From the NCBI GenBank assembly GCA_035772405.1, contig JAYKKM010000351.1:263501-327500 (forward strand): 64,000 nucleotides of DNA, in the 5' to 3' direction. The translations under genes and the position numbers were made by a program. Below, one piece after another: positions 51,701 through 62,778 of this stretch. The notes under the pieces were generated by a model, which searched no databases, was not told where the DNA came from, and saw only the letters and a program-made list of their open reading frames with translations. The stretch comes from Chrysogorgia sp. JL179-B06. Taxonomy: Eukaryota > Cnidaria > Anthozoa > Scleralcyonacea > Chrysogorgiidae. Within the stretch, counting starts at the first letter, position 1, and each line of letters opens with the position of its first letter.

Positions 51701-54700
51701 ATTCAGGCAGTTTCAAATGCTCTTCATTTGACAATTCATATTATGGGAATAGCACCAAATTTCTCCGAGGCTACCATTATACAGCCAATAAATGGCCAAG
51801 GAACAAGGCATGTCTTTATTGGGCATATACAGTAGAGGAAATTTTACATTATGTTTCAACAACAGGAATAAATCAAAGCTAACAGTGCTTTAATATGGTA
51901 AATTGTTTGCTACTCAAGCTTTTAACGCAAACTCAGAACATGTTTCTGAGCCCCAAACGGGAATCGAACCCGCAACCAAAACATATCTACATGTATTTCT
52001 ATTAAGCCTAAGAATATACAATAAAAATGTCAAAATATTAATCAAATGCGGATAAAATTAATACGAAGTAAATAGCGAAACTACAGAACGTAAATAATAC
52101 GCTTTACAAAAGTGCCAGGTTATTGTGTCTATTGTGTTCCATTAGGCATTATATGAAACAGAGACACGGAAGACAAAATGCTGCGCTTACCTGACAGGTT
52201 GACTCATGACAACGTGACAGAAATATCCTGAATGTCAGACCTTTATTTTATATCCAAGCTCATCTTCCCCTAACAGACAACGAATCCTTTCTCCTAAACC
52301 ATATTTAATACTATAAATCCACAAAATTCCTGTTTCCAGAAGAAATATCTCCTTGGCCGGCCATGTTGTTTATCAAAATTTCAGCTCGCGCGTGCGCAAT
52401 GGCCGCAGTAACATGTTTTGATGTTAACATAAAAATCAGGGAGACACAACTTATATTCCAGACATGAAATATTCAAGATATCGAAATCTAACTGCATTAC
52501 AACTTGATACACGTAAAAACCCCATTGATAACTCATTTAACGGTCTGCCCTCATTGTCCATGAACTTCAGATTCACTTTTCCACTCACAAATTAAAGTAC
52601 CAAAATACTTTATATAAAATACAAAATACTAAAAGTAAATTAAAGTACCAAAATACTAACGAAATAATGTCGCCACCCCCCGGATGTTAACACTGTCGGT
52701 CACTGACTGACTTTATAAATACTATAAAAAAGTAAATTAAAAAATGTAAATTAAAAAATGTAAATTATAAAAATATATACGTGTATTATCATCACCGTGC
52801 GGGTCATCTCCAAACCAGTGGGTCACTGGTTTTTCTCCAACTTTCCCCAAGGCCCAAACATTTACTTTGTATTACCATTTGCTTTGTATTACCGTAGTAT
52901 GTATTACCGCTGACCATTGGTTGTGTGGTCTAACAAACCAGAGTAATTTATAAACTGAAAATATTTTTCTATCGTTGCACCCGTTCAGTACCCCAATTCC
53001 ATCCCACCCTTCACACAATTAAATAACAAATATTCTTTAAAAAAATTGCTTGTCACCGGGTCATTTTAAACCTGTCGATGTGATGATTTTTTTGACCTTA
53101 CGGAGGTTTAAAATTGGTAGAATAAAATTTGTTTTGGCATTATCAACTCAGATCTTTTGTTCAGGATAAGAACCTTGACAGCATTTAGAGTACAGAGTTT
53201 TCTTGACGGCAGAGATCGCATTGTTTATTTCTACTTCTGTATGCCCTGGATCTTTAATACAAAATCAAAATGATGTCATTTGTGTCTGTGTATTCTCCTG
53301 ACCTCTATCTACAACTGGACTGCGGGCTCCCATTACCAACGACTCATAAAAATTGTCGTAAATGGTGGCGTCAGCTACGGTCCTTTTTCTCATGTCCGTA
53401 CACACAAAAGTAACATAGTACAGTACGGCATTTTTCCTCTTCAAAAACGAAATCGACAAAAAAACCTTAAAAAACTGTAACAGATCTTCTTTATAAAGAA
53501 AAAACTTTCCAAAATACCTTCAACACTTGTTAGCACTCGAACTGTCTGGAAATGGCGATTGCAATTATCTAAACACCGCGCGCTACAATTTAAAGGAAAA
53601 GAGATCCATAATTTGTTGGGAATTTTTTTGGAAGATCCCGCAGTCCAGTTATATATAGAGGATTAGAGGTCAGCGGTGTACTCCGAGTGAAAATGAAGCT
53701 CGATCAATCAGAGCCTGCATAAGACACTTGTTACTCGGGCTACCTGTGCTAGCAGCGAGTCTAGGTTTCAGCAGACTTTCGTTATTTTCTTAACTATGTC
53801 GCGATAATGGCTGACTCAGCAGTGACAGGCTTTGCGAGCCTGAGCCTGATGTGATTGTATCACTGTGCAGGCTAAAGTAGCCCGAGTTAACGCCTAGCGG
53901 GCGTCTTGTTATTTTATAAATGGTCATAAGAAATGCGCCATTTCTCTAATCATAGCGCATATTTTCAAACCGTTTTTCTTCTAAAATACAGTACCTTGGA
54001 TAATAAAGTTCTTGATAACTCGATGGAACTTGCTGCCTTTATAACCATAACCTTTCTACAACAACAAAATATAACAAATTGTATTGAATTCCTGCTTCCA
54101 GTCACCCTTGGTGGGTAAACATATCTTGTCTAGGCTACCCATAAAAGAGCAAGATTCCTTTACTCTTAACACTGGAGTGTCAAATGCTAATTTAATTATC
54201 CGAGCTACTGTACGGTAATGACTGAAGGGGTATGAAACGAGATGGCGGCCAATATTAAGATTTATGACATACTTATATTAAAACCAAAAAAAAGTTCGGG
54301 TCACCGACCTTGTTTAGAAGATATGGCATATCGCAGATCACCTCTTACTCAGTATGGTGACGTCATTGTGACCTATTTACGAGTTGAGTAAAAACCGCAT
54401 TGCACAACGTTTTCTTGAACCTTTTGACAAAGATATTTTTTTATTTTTCGCAACTAGTAATTTTATACAAGAAAACATGGCCTTAAACCGGCATTATCAA
54501 GTAGTTTACAAACCTACTTGCACAGGGAAGCTACGGAGCCCTAGCTAGACTTGTGTAGACAGGTATATCTTTAATATTATTCAACGAAATCACTTGAAAC
54601 TACTAAACTGCGATGCCAAATTAATTTACTATTTCTAAAAATGTGTAAAGCTCTTGACGTCATAAGTTATACCACATAAGTCTAGATATCTCAAGAAAGA

Positions 54701-57700
54701 GACAAGAAAGACCAAAAATTACCATTCCTAATCATTTTCGGAATTATTTTACATATAACAAACTTAATTTTCGTGTCATAGGCACTTTTAAAGACTGAAT
54801 AAATTCCACTAACCTCGTGTGTGGCCAGAGCAAGGAAATTCCTCACAGTTTTGGGAACAACCTCACCAAATAACCCAATAACAATACGACCAGCATCCTC
54901 GTTACCAATTGTGATGTCAAAATAAACCTGAAAGGAAATATAATAAACTATTATAATAAGCTTTTAACTTTAATGTTGATGTACTGTATGAGTATGATTT
55001 ATTTACAATCGACCACACAAGAGGCTCGTAACGTCTGTGGGGATTTAACATATTTGTAATCTATGGATTCTCCTGAGATAAATTGTAATATATCTTGTCA
55101 GCTGAAAATTTCATCTTCATATACTTTGTTGCTGTTAAAGTTGACGGATATGACGTCATAGCGGGCATCTGTAAAGAGGTTTTCATGTGGGGAAGGCTAA
55201 AAGGGATGACTCAAAAGGACCTTTCTGTTTTTTTCTGTTTTTTTATTATTCGTTAGGTTATGGATAGCTACGGTTAGGGTTAGGTTTAAGGTTAGGATCA
55301 AGGTTAAGATCAAGGTTAGGGTTAGGGTTAGGATTAGGATTGAGATTAGGGTTAGGATTAGTAGTTCTAAAAAATGTGAAGGTCCTTTTGAGTCATCCCT
55401 TTTAGCCTTCACCTTTTCATGTAGACAGGTGCCCGTTATGACATCACTTCCGTCAACTTTAACAGCAAAAAGTCTATGAAGATGAAATTTTCAGCTGACA
55501 AGATATATTACAATTTATTTCAGGAGAATACACAGATTACAAATATGTTAAATCCCCACAGACGTTATAGCCACATTAAGCGCTCGACTATTCAGTTTAT
55601 CATTCTAATTAGGTGAACGGAAAACACATTCTATTCTCTTTCGCTTCGCTCAGCCGAATAGAAAACATTTCATATCTAAGTAACAACGTGAGACGGGTTG
55701 GAGGTGACCGCCCATGAGCGAATGTCAGCAGGCCATGTCCACGTCTCTGTTTACATCGTTTGCCGTTTACATTGCATTATATAAACATTGAACATGAAGT
55801 ATTGCGGATTTTTTTCACACGCTTGAGCTTTTCCGCCTAAAAAGCGTGTTATAAGAAGCTGTTCTGTTCCTAAATGTGGATAATATATCAAACTACCACT
55901 CGCGCCTTCGCCACCTTTGACGAATACTCGCTTTCGAACTGTCGCAAATCTATTCCGTTAAAGTTTGTTGATATATGGGGTCCCCAACGTTGAAATATCA
56001 CACGTGCGCAGAACGGACTGGACTGCACCTTTAAGGTTTACGTACAACTAGTCACAATTTGTGCAGTGACTATAGATGTGATAATTAACATGATGCAAGA
56101 GAAAAGACTACCTGGTGTTCAATTTTATGCTACAGATGCACTGCCGAAAAATCAACGGTCAGCACCGTGATATGGGCGTGAAAGCACGCCTGGTACACTG
56201 TACGTACTGTATGTATGGCTGAAGACACGTGATGTGTAGGCGTCAAGTGATGATTAATGCAAAAGGAGTCCCGAGGGAAAGGACCCGTATGGGGCGGGCA
56301 CACTGAATAACAACGAGACGAAATACATACTGATATAGGGGTTCGAGGGCCTACGATTTAAAGTTGTTTTTCGAGAAGAATCGAAAGTCTTATCATTTTC
56401 TGGTGTTGTTGTAAAAGGCGAGTGGAGGTCGGCCTACCAAGGATTGAACCCGGATCTCGCAATAGCTGCATGGTTAAAACGCATATAATTCCCTCCACAG
56501 TTTTTAGCTTTCTGTATAGAGGATACCAAAGTAGTTGACAAGTTCTTTTATAGTTTTTGATTTGGTCTATTTCTTTCCGATATCTCTCTCTAATTGCAAA
56601 GGGTCTGGCAACTACCTTAACGTATAAACATGTGACGGAAGTCGCTCATCAGAGTTGATTGCTCCTACTGATCTCAAAAATAGGACTGGATTGAGCTTTC
56701 TATTGTATCTGATGAGCTGATTTTGAAGCTCATTTTCCGTCGCATAATCGTCGCATTCAATGCGACGAATTAAATTCGAAACCAGGCCTAAATCAGCGTC
56801 GCATTTCCGTCGAATTAATTAACGGAGCTCGTCGCATAATTCGACCTTTCTAATTTGACGTCTCATATTAGGCTTCTCTCACTGGATAAATAGAGCCAAC
56901 GGCGGCCATTACCTAGGGAACCAAAGTCGCAGTAAATCTGTAGGTACAGGTAGGCCATGAGTCGTTTTACCCAGTAATTTGAAAAATGTCTTCTGGTCCT
57001 CTTTATAGTAAATTATTTTCTTTTGTCGATGGTAAGAGCACATAATTCAACAAAAAACCTCATAGGATCCTCAGTTGGTCCCTTAGTAATGGCGGACTTC
57101 CGCGGCTTTTTCTGAACAATAGTTGCTCGATCCAGTCTTCTTTCGAGATCAGTGTTTGCTCGTGTATTCTGTTGTTCAGATGTAGAAAACACTTCATCAT
57201 CACATTCTTAAAGCTTCATTACAGGTGGCTTGTTTCAGAAGTAAACTTGTTAGAGTTGTTATTGTATTTCTACACTGCATTTATGGAGCACAACACGTCA
57301 CAGTTGCATCACTGATTTTTCAGGTTGGTCTTCACATGGCCGGGACACATGCCCTGTTGACCGGGTTTGACTAAATCACGGGCGTTCGTTGCGGTCGGCA
57401 ATCCACTGAGGGTGTTTAACCGAGTGGGGACTAGTACTAGTTGCTAAATTATATTTCGATCTGCCCTGCCAGGTTATCTTGACTCTTAGATTACCAATAA
57501 TCGCCAATTGTCAAATACTCTTAGATTACCAATAATGGGTAATTCCACAACAGTATATTGTAGGATTCTAGAACTCAACCCCAACACAACATGCCAATCC
57601 TAACCCAACCGAGTGGGGACTACGACTAGTTGCTAAATTATTCAAGTTTCTTAATTTTTTAAACACACCGGTTGGGAGTTAGGGTTACAATGAAGTTGAA

Positions 57701-58188
57701 GGCGGGGGGTTAGGGAGACACTTAAGGCGGGGGGTTAGAGTTAGGAAGACACTTAAGGCGGGGGGCTTGGGTTAGGATTGATGTTGTGTTGGGGTTAGGT
57801 CTATTAGGGTTATTGGATTCATGATAATGACAAATCCTTATGTCATTTAAGATTTCATGATTATAATAAATCTCCTTGAGAGAATACGCTAGCCTCTCTC
57901 CTCCGCAGAGGCTTCCAATGCGGTAGAGATGGTTGAGATAAGGAATGCTATACTATAAACTGATGGCACTTTCCTTGTTCTGTTTTGGGCCGTAGGTGAG
58001 GGTGATAATTTTGCCCACAGCAGGGATTAATTACTCACCAATAGTTTATATATATACTGTATATACTGTATATTCTAACATGGTGCACTGCAGTGGACTG
58101 GAACCAATTGGCAAGTTTGTGCACACCTTTTGGGTGATCAGTTTTAATTGCAGACGGATTTTATGGGGGGGGGGGGGGGGGGGGGGGG

Positions 58189-58223
<35 letters not shown>

Positions 58224-60620
58224 GGGTGTGTGTGGGTGCTACCCTCCAAATATTTGTTTTCACCCCCCCCCCCCCCCAAACGAAACGTTCACCCCTCAAA
58301 ATTTTAATACAGTAATTTGATAGAACCCTATTTCGGGTTTACAGGGTCATTTAACTCTCTCAAAGGACCTGCCAAATTCATTGACTTGACAACTTCAAAA
58401 ACCTTAGTTTTTTGCTTCGAATGTCTTCTGATGTGCTCTAGAAACCTTGATATTTTTTTTTTCCGGGGGTGCTTTGCTTTCTAGCCTCCCACCAGCGGCT
58501 CCACCCCTGGACCTCACTGGGAGCTGAGCCCTCAAGCACAACGTTTGGTGACGCATTGTGTTACCTCACCAGCTCAGCCCCCTAAAATTTCTGGCACCCC
58601 CTAGTAATAAATATGAAATTCCGTTTCTGTTTAATCGGCCAATATTCAAACATGGATGATTAATTTCGATATAATTTCGATATAGGACAGGCAGGCAAGA
58701 GGTTATTGTGTTGTGTATATATATTTCTAGTTATTTATGGCTATACAGTACTGGGTCTGGTAAATTGATCCTTAGTCTGCACCCCAGACCAAATTATAAA
58801 AATAATATTATTTTTATAATTTGGTCTGGGGCACAGACTAATTGACCCTGGGTCAAGAAATATTTTGCCCTCCTTTGTACATTGAGCTAGGAATTTTTTT
58901 GTACATCAAAAACAAAAGTGTAACACACAATAAGATGAGCACAAGCACATGCAAGAAAAAACATTTAAAAAAACCCATATCAATTATCTTCTTAAGTTAT
59001 ATGATTTCACATTATGTCACAGTGGCGATGATGGATGCATCATTAACTTATTTTGTTTGTGGACTAACATGGCTGCAAAACCTTTATCTTCTGAATCTCA
59101 AGGGGTTGGTAGCAACCATCAAAGGGTGTGCCAATAATTATGCTTGTTTGATTTTGGATCGGCTTCAAAAATATTATTCCATGATTAGATTAGGTCATGA
59201 AATTTGTTCATCTTTATGCAATTTTGTGCACAGTGCACGGTCACTGAACCTATTGTATTTTAGTATAATGAAGCAATCATCCAATAGAATCATTTGGGTT
59301 TAATCGCTCAACCATGTTGTTTAAATATTAATAAACCTAAAACAAAGGATGTGCACGGTGTAAGGTACGGTTCAACATCAAAACATAGCTCATTATAGTC
59401 GCTTTGAAGTTTGCCGAGTTTCCAGACCATATCTCGATTGACTATGGTCAAACTATGTCTGATTTATCACCTTGCCTTGGGAAATTATTTGTCTAATCTT
59501 AATTTTCATGGAACAACAGTGGCAGATCCAGGGGGTTCCGAGGGTTCCATGGAACCCCCGTTTCTCAAGCTGAGCATGTTCTTTACACTTATTTCATAAC
59601 TTTATATTTTGCTCAAAAGTGCCTTCTAAATGCAGGAAATGCTGTTTTAGAGACCAAAAATTCAATAATTTTCCAGGGGGGCATGCCCCGGACCCCCTAG
59701 AAATGTGTGTCACTTAGGACTGAGCTTGAAACCCCGTACCCCACCACCTCTGCAGTATTTGATACTTGCTTTATGATTTAACCCTTTATGCTATGCCCCA
59801 GGAGTGATCAGAACCTATCTTCTCCTAATAATATCAATGATTAATGTTTAAGCAAGTATCGGGGTGAAGAGAATAAAGGAAATTGAAGTGTCTATGTTGA
59901 AGTCAATCATGTCATAATATATATGTAATGAGAATGGACCATGAGTGAGAGCAGAATTAAATTTTTTAACTGATTAACTTCTCCCAAGTCCCAACTAATA
60001 CATTGAAAATGGCTTGCAAGTGTCAATGTTACAGCATGATTTATATCATGAATTACCATAAATTAATTATTCATAAACATTGGAAGGTTCGCAGCGATTA
60101 CTTACTAGTCCTAATGAGATGGAAATATTCTGGTCGATAAAATATGAACGTTCATCGTATACAATTACTTCGTTCTATTCTAAAACCCCATTTAATTTGA
60201 TAACAATCAACAACTACACACAATATAAACCTTCGACATTAAATTTAAAGACAGAGCATCCTGGTTTGTATTTCTGCCTTTAAATGCGATTTCAAAAGTG
60301 GACGGGTATTCTATAATTGCTCCCGAGTTGGCCCAGTTAACCGAGTAGGCCCGGTAAGCCGGGGTAAGATTCATATTGCGATTACATGAGGCGGACTAGC
60401 TCGATACCCCAATTCATACTTTTATTTAATATAGCCGAGAATACAGCCTCTTTGTTTAGTCTACACGTGAATTTAGTACTAACAATAAAACAAATTACCA
60501 AATCAATGAGAATACCTTATCCGTCACTTTTGGACCTCTAGTGGCTACGGCAGAGTCGGCATACGGCAGCAAATAGAAAGAAAGGGTGACAATAACGACA
60601 ACAGCAGCAAACACCTTCAT
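48661..60620 (-). CDS. PPIB: Peptidyl-prolyl cis-trans isomerase, cyclophilin B type (six exons, 209 aa)
   Basis: Minus-strand exons 60516-60620, 54814-54927, 53995-54055, 50414-50446, 49375-49559 and 48661-48792, all with AG/GT borders and matching phases (0,0,1,2,0). Signal peptide (about residues 1-24), linker RGPKVTDK, then a complete cyclophilin domain with a C-terminal extension ending VEKKPVKE, as in the secretory/ER isoform (about 208-216 aa in animals). It catalyses prolyl isomerisation in ER protein folding. Conserved active-site residues in cyclophilin A numbering: R55, F60, Q63, A101, N102, Q111, W121, L122, H126 (here R85, F90, Q93, A131, N132, Q141, W151, L152, H156). Two differ: M61 is Ile91 and F113 is Ala143. 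The first intron is 5.6 kb and full of mobile elements. Confidence 0.93.
48885..49282 (+). repeat. About 20-bp minisatellite TTTTATAAAATTCAGAAGTAA
   Basis: About 18 variant units (AATTCAGAAG(T/A)AATTTTA, with ATATAGAAGACATTTTA variants). It fills most of the 582-base last intron of the cyclophilin gene. Confidence 0.88.
49375..49559 (-). CDS. PPIB: Cyclophilin B exon 5: core active-site segment
   Basis: Acceptor CATGCTAAG with a long pyrimidine tract, donor GGCATG|GTGAGT. Encodes [29 protein letters not shown] and [12 protein letters not shown]. Ala143 replaces the pocket Phe of the SQFFI motif. Confidence 0.93.
49560..50413 (-). other. Cyclophilin B intron 4
   Basis: Contains a piece of the CTGCCAAG...TAGTGACGAAATACTGACG repeat (about 50286-50360) also present at the ends of the TIR-element family (about 7508 and 34790), next to the micro-exon. 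Confidence 0.5.
50414..50446 (-). CDS. PPIB: Cyclophilin B exon 4: 33-base micro-exon
   Basis: Only 33 bases; acceptor TATTGCAG, donor GAGGGG|GTATGT. Encodes the glycine-rich [10 protein letters not shown] loop shared by all cyclophilins. Enters in phase 1, leaves in phase 2. Confidence 0.9.
50612..50845 (+). repeat. 14-15-bp minisatellite GTAAATTATAAAAAT
   Basis: About 16 units of (G/A)TAAATTATAnAAAT in cyclophilin intron 3, with a short outlier at 52722-52770. Confidence 0.88.
50846..53733 (-). other. Cyclophilin B intron 3, main part
   Basis: No gene. A B-box-like GGGTTCGATTCCCG (minus strand, about 51958-51971) may be the 3' half of a tRNA-derived element. The rest is AT-rich. Confidence 0.4.
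53734..53886. mobile_element. Small MITE with TTA duplication (153 bp)
   Basis: Starts CTCGGGCTACCTGTG and ends AAGTAGCCCGAG, flanked by TTA on both sides (53731-53733, 53887-53889). A 3-bp TTA duplication fits PIF/Harbinger. It lies 109 bases past the donor of cyclophilin exon 3. Confidence 0.65.
53995..54055 (-). CDS. PPIB: Cyclophilin B exon 3: catalytic Arg/Phe/Gln segment
   Basis: 61 bases; acceptor GTTGTAG, donor CAAG|GTACTG. Encodes [18 protein letters not shown], containing R85, F90 and Q93. The usual Met before the second hydrophobic residue is Ile91. Confidence 0.92.
54814..54927 (-). CDS. PPIB: Cyclophilin B exon 2
   Basis: Acceptor CTTTCAG, donor CACGAG|GTTAGT. Encodes [15 protein letters not shown]...[20 protein letters not shown], the first beta strands and helix of the cyclophilin fold. 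Confidence 0.93.
55029..55569. mobile_element. Fold-back element hosting a younger MITE
   Basis: Arms 55029-55188 and about 55414-55569 are reverse complements (TAACGTCTGTGGGGATTTAA at the outer ends, CATAGCGGGCATCTGT/ACAGGTGCCCGTTATG near the centre). A 225-bp MITE sits in the loop. Located in cyclophilin intron 1. Confidence 0.85.
55189..55413. mobile_element. Mutator-like MITE with 9-bp TSD and telomere-like core
   Basis: Termini GGGGAAGGCTAAAAGGGATG and (reverse complement) GGTGAAGGCTAAAAGGGATG, flanked by TTTTCATGT at 55180-55188 and 55414-55422. The core (55255-55370) is (GGTTAGGGTTA)n-like with variants. A perfect 9-bp duplication and G-starting TIRs fit Mutator-type elements. Confidence 0.85.
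56665..57155. mobile_element. TIR element with 6-bp TSD TTGCTC, copy 2 (491 bp)
   Basis: Inverted copy of the element at 42555-43047, flanked by TTGCTC on both sides (56659-56664, 57156-57161). It carries extra CGTCGCAT/ATGCGACG palindromic bits near its left end. Located in cyclophilin intron 1. Confidence 0.85.
57162..58163 (-). other. Cyclophilin B intron 1, middle part
   Basis: No gene. Contains GGCGGGGGGTTAGGG repeats at about 57700-57775, two GAGTGGGGACTA-containing copies near 57421 and 57610, and a single CTCTCCTCCGCAGAGGCTTC end of the CACTCTCC MITE family near 57896. Confidence 0.5.
58164..58279. repeat. Poly-G tract followed by poly-C
   Basis: About 58 Gs with one A at 58164-58222, then GTGTGTGTGGG, then a C run at 58263-58277. 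The exact length is unreliable. Confidence 0.85.
58782..58831. repeat. 50-bp perfect palindrome
   Basis: CCCCAGACCAAATTATAAAA... meets its exact reverse complement at 58806/58807 without a loop. Imperfect pairing continues outward through TTAGTCTG/CAGACTAA to about 58753 and 58850. Confidence 0.9.
58852..60515 (-). other. Cyclophilin B intron 1, 5' part
   Basis: No gene with support. An open plus-strand stretch at 58842-59303 lacks any motif and has intron-like composition. Confidence 0.45.
60516..60620 (-). CDS. PPIB: Cyclophilin B exon 1: signal peptide
   Basis: ATG at 60620-60618; 35 codons with hydrophobic core [16 protein letters not shown], then GPKVTDK and donor AAG|GTATTC, phase 0. 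An upstream in-frame ATG-like codon is not needed; this Met directly precedes the signal peptide. Confidence 0.9.
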
Positions 60621-60768
60621 TTTGGAAATCTTTGTTGAATGAACCTTCTGTTTAAAAACAGTTGTTTGCGTGGAAGCGCGCACGTTATTTTTTGCGCGCA
60701 CCAGTAGCATTAGCGCAAACTCGTTCCCAGAGGCTTCGCCGCGCAATTTTCCGGACGTTAATTACCCC
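60621..60768 (-). promoter_or_regulatory. Presumed 5'UTR/proximal promoter of cyclophilin B
   Basis: 148 bases between the start codon and the first upstream MITE. It is richer in CpG (TTTGCGCGCACC, CTTCGCCGCGC) than its surroundings. No TATA box or classic ER-stress element was seen. The call rests on position and composition. Confidence 0.4.
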
Positions 60769-60978
60769 CACTCTCCTCCGCAGAGGCTTCTTGCGCTTTT
60801 TTTAGAGTTCGGGAAATAGTTTGGGCAGCACGGGCTGGCGGGCTGGGAGGGCGCGCGGGGAGTGCTGGAAAGACGCTCGCAATTCCGCGTCCCGATTCTC
60901 TCCACGCGTCCCCAAAACACCCTGTATAGTATTACCCGAACTCTAAAAAAGCGCAAGAAGCCTCTGCGGAGGAGAGTG
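60769..60978. mobile_element. MITE, CACTCTCCTCCGCAGAGG family, copy 2
   Basis: Termini CACTCTCCTCCGCAGAGGCT and reverse complement; flanks AATTACCCC (60760-60768) and AATTGCCCC (60979-60987), a 9-bp duplication with one mismatch. GC-rich core. It begins 148 bases upstream of the cyclophilin B start codon. Confidence 0.82.
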
Positions 60979-61484
60979 AATTGCCCCAGTTACGGTCGAT
61001 ACTGGCGTTCGCGTCACAAACACGATATGATCGCACACGCGTATGAAAATTTCACGCCACGCAAAAGGCAAACTATATGTATGCAAACTAATTATATGGA
61101 ATTACATCACAATAAGAATATTAAAATAATAAATGTATTAAGATAAAAATTAATTACAGGCGCGTAGGAACTGTAGCGGCAGTAACGAAATTTATTTAGC
61201 CTGGAAACAGGCTAGGAAACAGTAGATGACAATAAATTATAGGTTGAATTATATACACGTGTAGCAGATGGTACGAAGCTGTTCGAGAAAGGGCCTTTTT
61301 TAACATATAGGCTGGGGGAGGGAAATGCCCGCAGTCCTCCCTTGTGCCCCCCCCCCCCCCCACGAATAAATTTTTGCCCCCCACGAAATGTCCCTTTTTC
61401 TTAAATTTAATACCAACAAATAAGCAAGGAATAAATAACAAACATTATTATGTTGACCTAGCGTGATATGAAGAGAAATTATTT
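60979..61484. other. Stretch upstream of cyclophilin B
   Basis: No gene recognised. A short CCCCCCC...GGGGG-type run lies at 61347-61385. Confidence 0.4.
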
Positions 61485-61952
61485 TTAAAGGGCATATTGG
61501 CAACAAATTAAGCTTGTCTAATATGAAAGAACCCGTAAAATGATAGAGTAACTTTTCGGTATTTTACTTCGTTTTTGAAATATTTCAGTTTGTTTGATAT
61601 GTATGTAAATGAGATGATCTCTGTCGTCAGGTGCAGGGTAGAGAATTTTCACACATTAAATAAGTCTTACATCTCAGCGTGATTGCTAAGTTTATAACGT
61701 TCATTGTCATGAGGAGTTATTATATACCCACATGTTCAAGTAAATTTGTGGAACAAACTTGCAGATAATATTATAATGTGTGAAAATTCTCTACCCTGCA
61801 CCTGACGTCAGAGACCATCTCATTTACATATCAAACAAACTGAAATGTTTCAAAATTAACAAAGTAAAATACGGAAAATGTGTTACGTACTCTATCATTT
61901 TATGAGATCTTTCATTTTAGACAAACTTAATTTTTGTTGCCAATGTCCTTCA
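61485..61952. repeat. Fold-back element, about 175-bp arms
   Basis: Arms 61485-61657 and 61768-61952 are reverse complements with mismatches (GTGTGAAAATTCTCTACCCT, ATATCAAACAAACTGAAA, TTGGCAACAAA at the outer end). Loop about 110 bases. Confidence 0.82.
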
Positions 61953-61964
61953 AATAAAATGGCA

Positions 61965-62310
61965 GACAAATATATATAAAATATATAAATAAACATATAA
62001 AATATATAAAATATATAAAATATATAAAATATATAAAATATATAAAATATATAAAATATATAAAATATATAAAATATATAAAATATATAAAATATATAAA
62101 ATATATAAAATATATAAAATATATAAAATATATAAAATATATAAAATATATAAAATATATAAATTATATAAAATATATAAAATATATAAAATGTATAAAA
62201 TGTATAAAATATATAAAATATATAACCTATATAAAATATTTAAAATGTATAAAATACATAAAATATATAAAATATATAAATAAAAAAATTTATAAAAAAT
62301 ATATAAATAA
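61965..62310. repeat. 9-bp satellite AAAATATAT
   Basis: About 35 copies of AAAATATAT, degenerating towards the right. The apparent long YIL-repeat reading frame on the minus strand is a by-product of the 9-base period. Confidence 0.92.
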
Positions 62311-62778
62311 ACGGAAAAGCCTGCCTCAGAAACAGTAAACAAATATTTTGGCCACGAATTGAAGGTCCCTCTTTAGGAAAATGCCCCCCACGGGAAAATC
62401 CTTACAAAAGGTCCTGGTTCGAGAAACGCTTTGTAGGCACCTCGGCATCAATAGTGAGGCTTGGGCCCTCAAGCTAAGGTTGGTATAGGATACTAAAATT
62501 GGAAAGAAATAGCAGAAAATTCTAAATTCGTGTTTTTGGCGAATATAGCTCAACATTTACTGTAGATTAGCGTGGGATGCTTAAATTTTAGCAAAATGTG
62601 AAATTTCATAGTGATTTTAGCGATTTTTTGACGCTAGTTGCTTGGTTAACATGGGCAACAGATTCAAATTCAGTTGAAAATGTTAGCTTGTTCATATTGT
62701 TTTGTGGGGAGGAAGACTGGACCGTAGCTCAGTTGTTTTGAGATATCAGCGGTAAAACATAACATTTCAAAGTCACCC
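62311..62778. other. Stretch before the Mutator-like gene
   Basis: No gene recognised. The 5' terminal repeat of the Mutator-like element could be here but could not be identified. Confidence 0.4.

Noticed and set aside
51955..51990. tRNA gene on the minus strand
   Set aside because: Only the T-arm (GGGTTCGATTCCCG) is convincing; no matching acceptor 5' half or D-arm.
55255..55370. Interstitial telomere relic
   Set aside because: The TTAGGG-like run is wholly inside a MITE with its own TIRs and 9-bp duplication, so transposition explains it better than a chromosome fusion.
58842..59303. 153-aa open frame with some hydrophobic stretches
   Set aside because: No motif, intron-like composition, and it lies inside cyclophilin intron 1 on the opposite strand.
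61950..62342. 130-aa YIL-repeat reading frame
   Set aside because: Pure by-product of the 9-bp AAAATATAT satellite.
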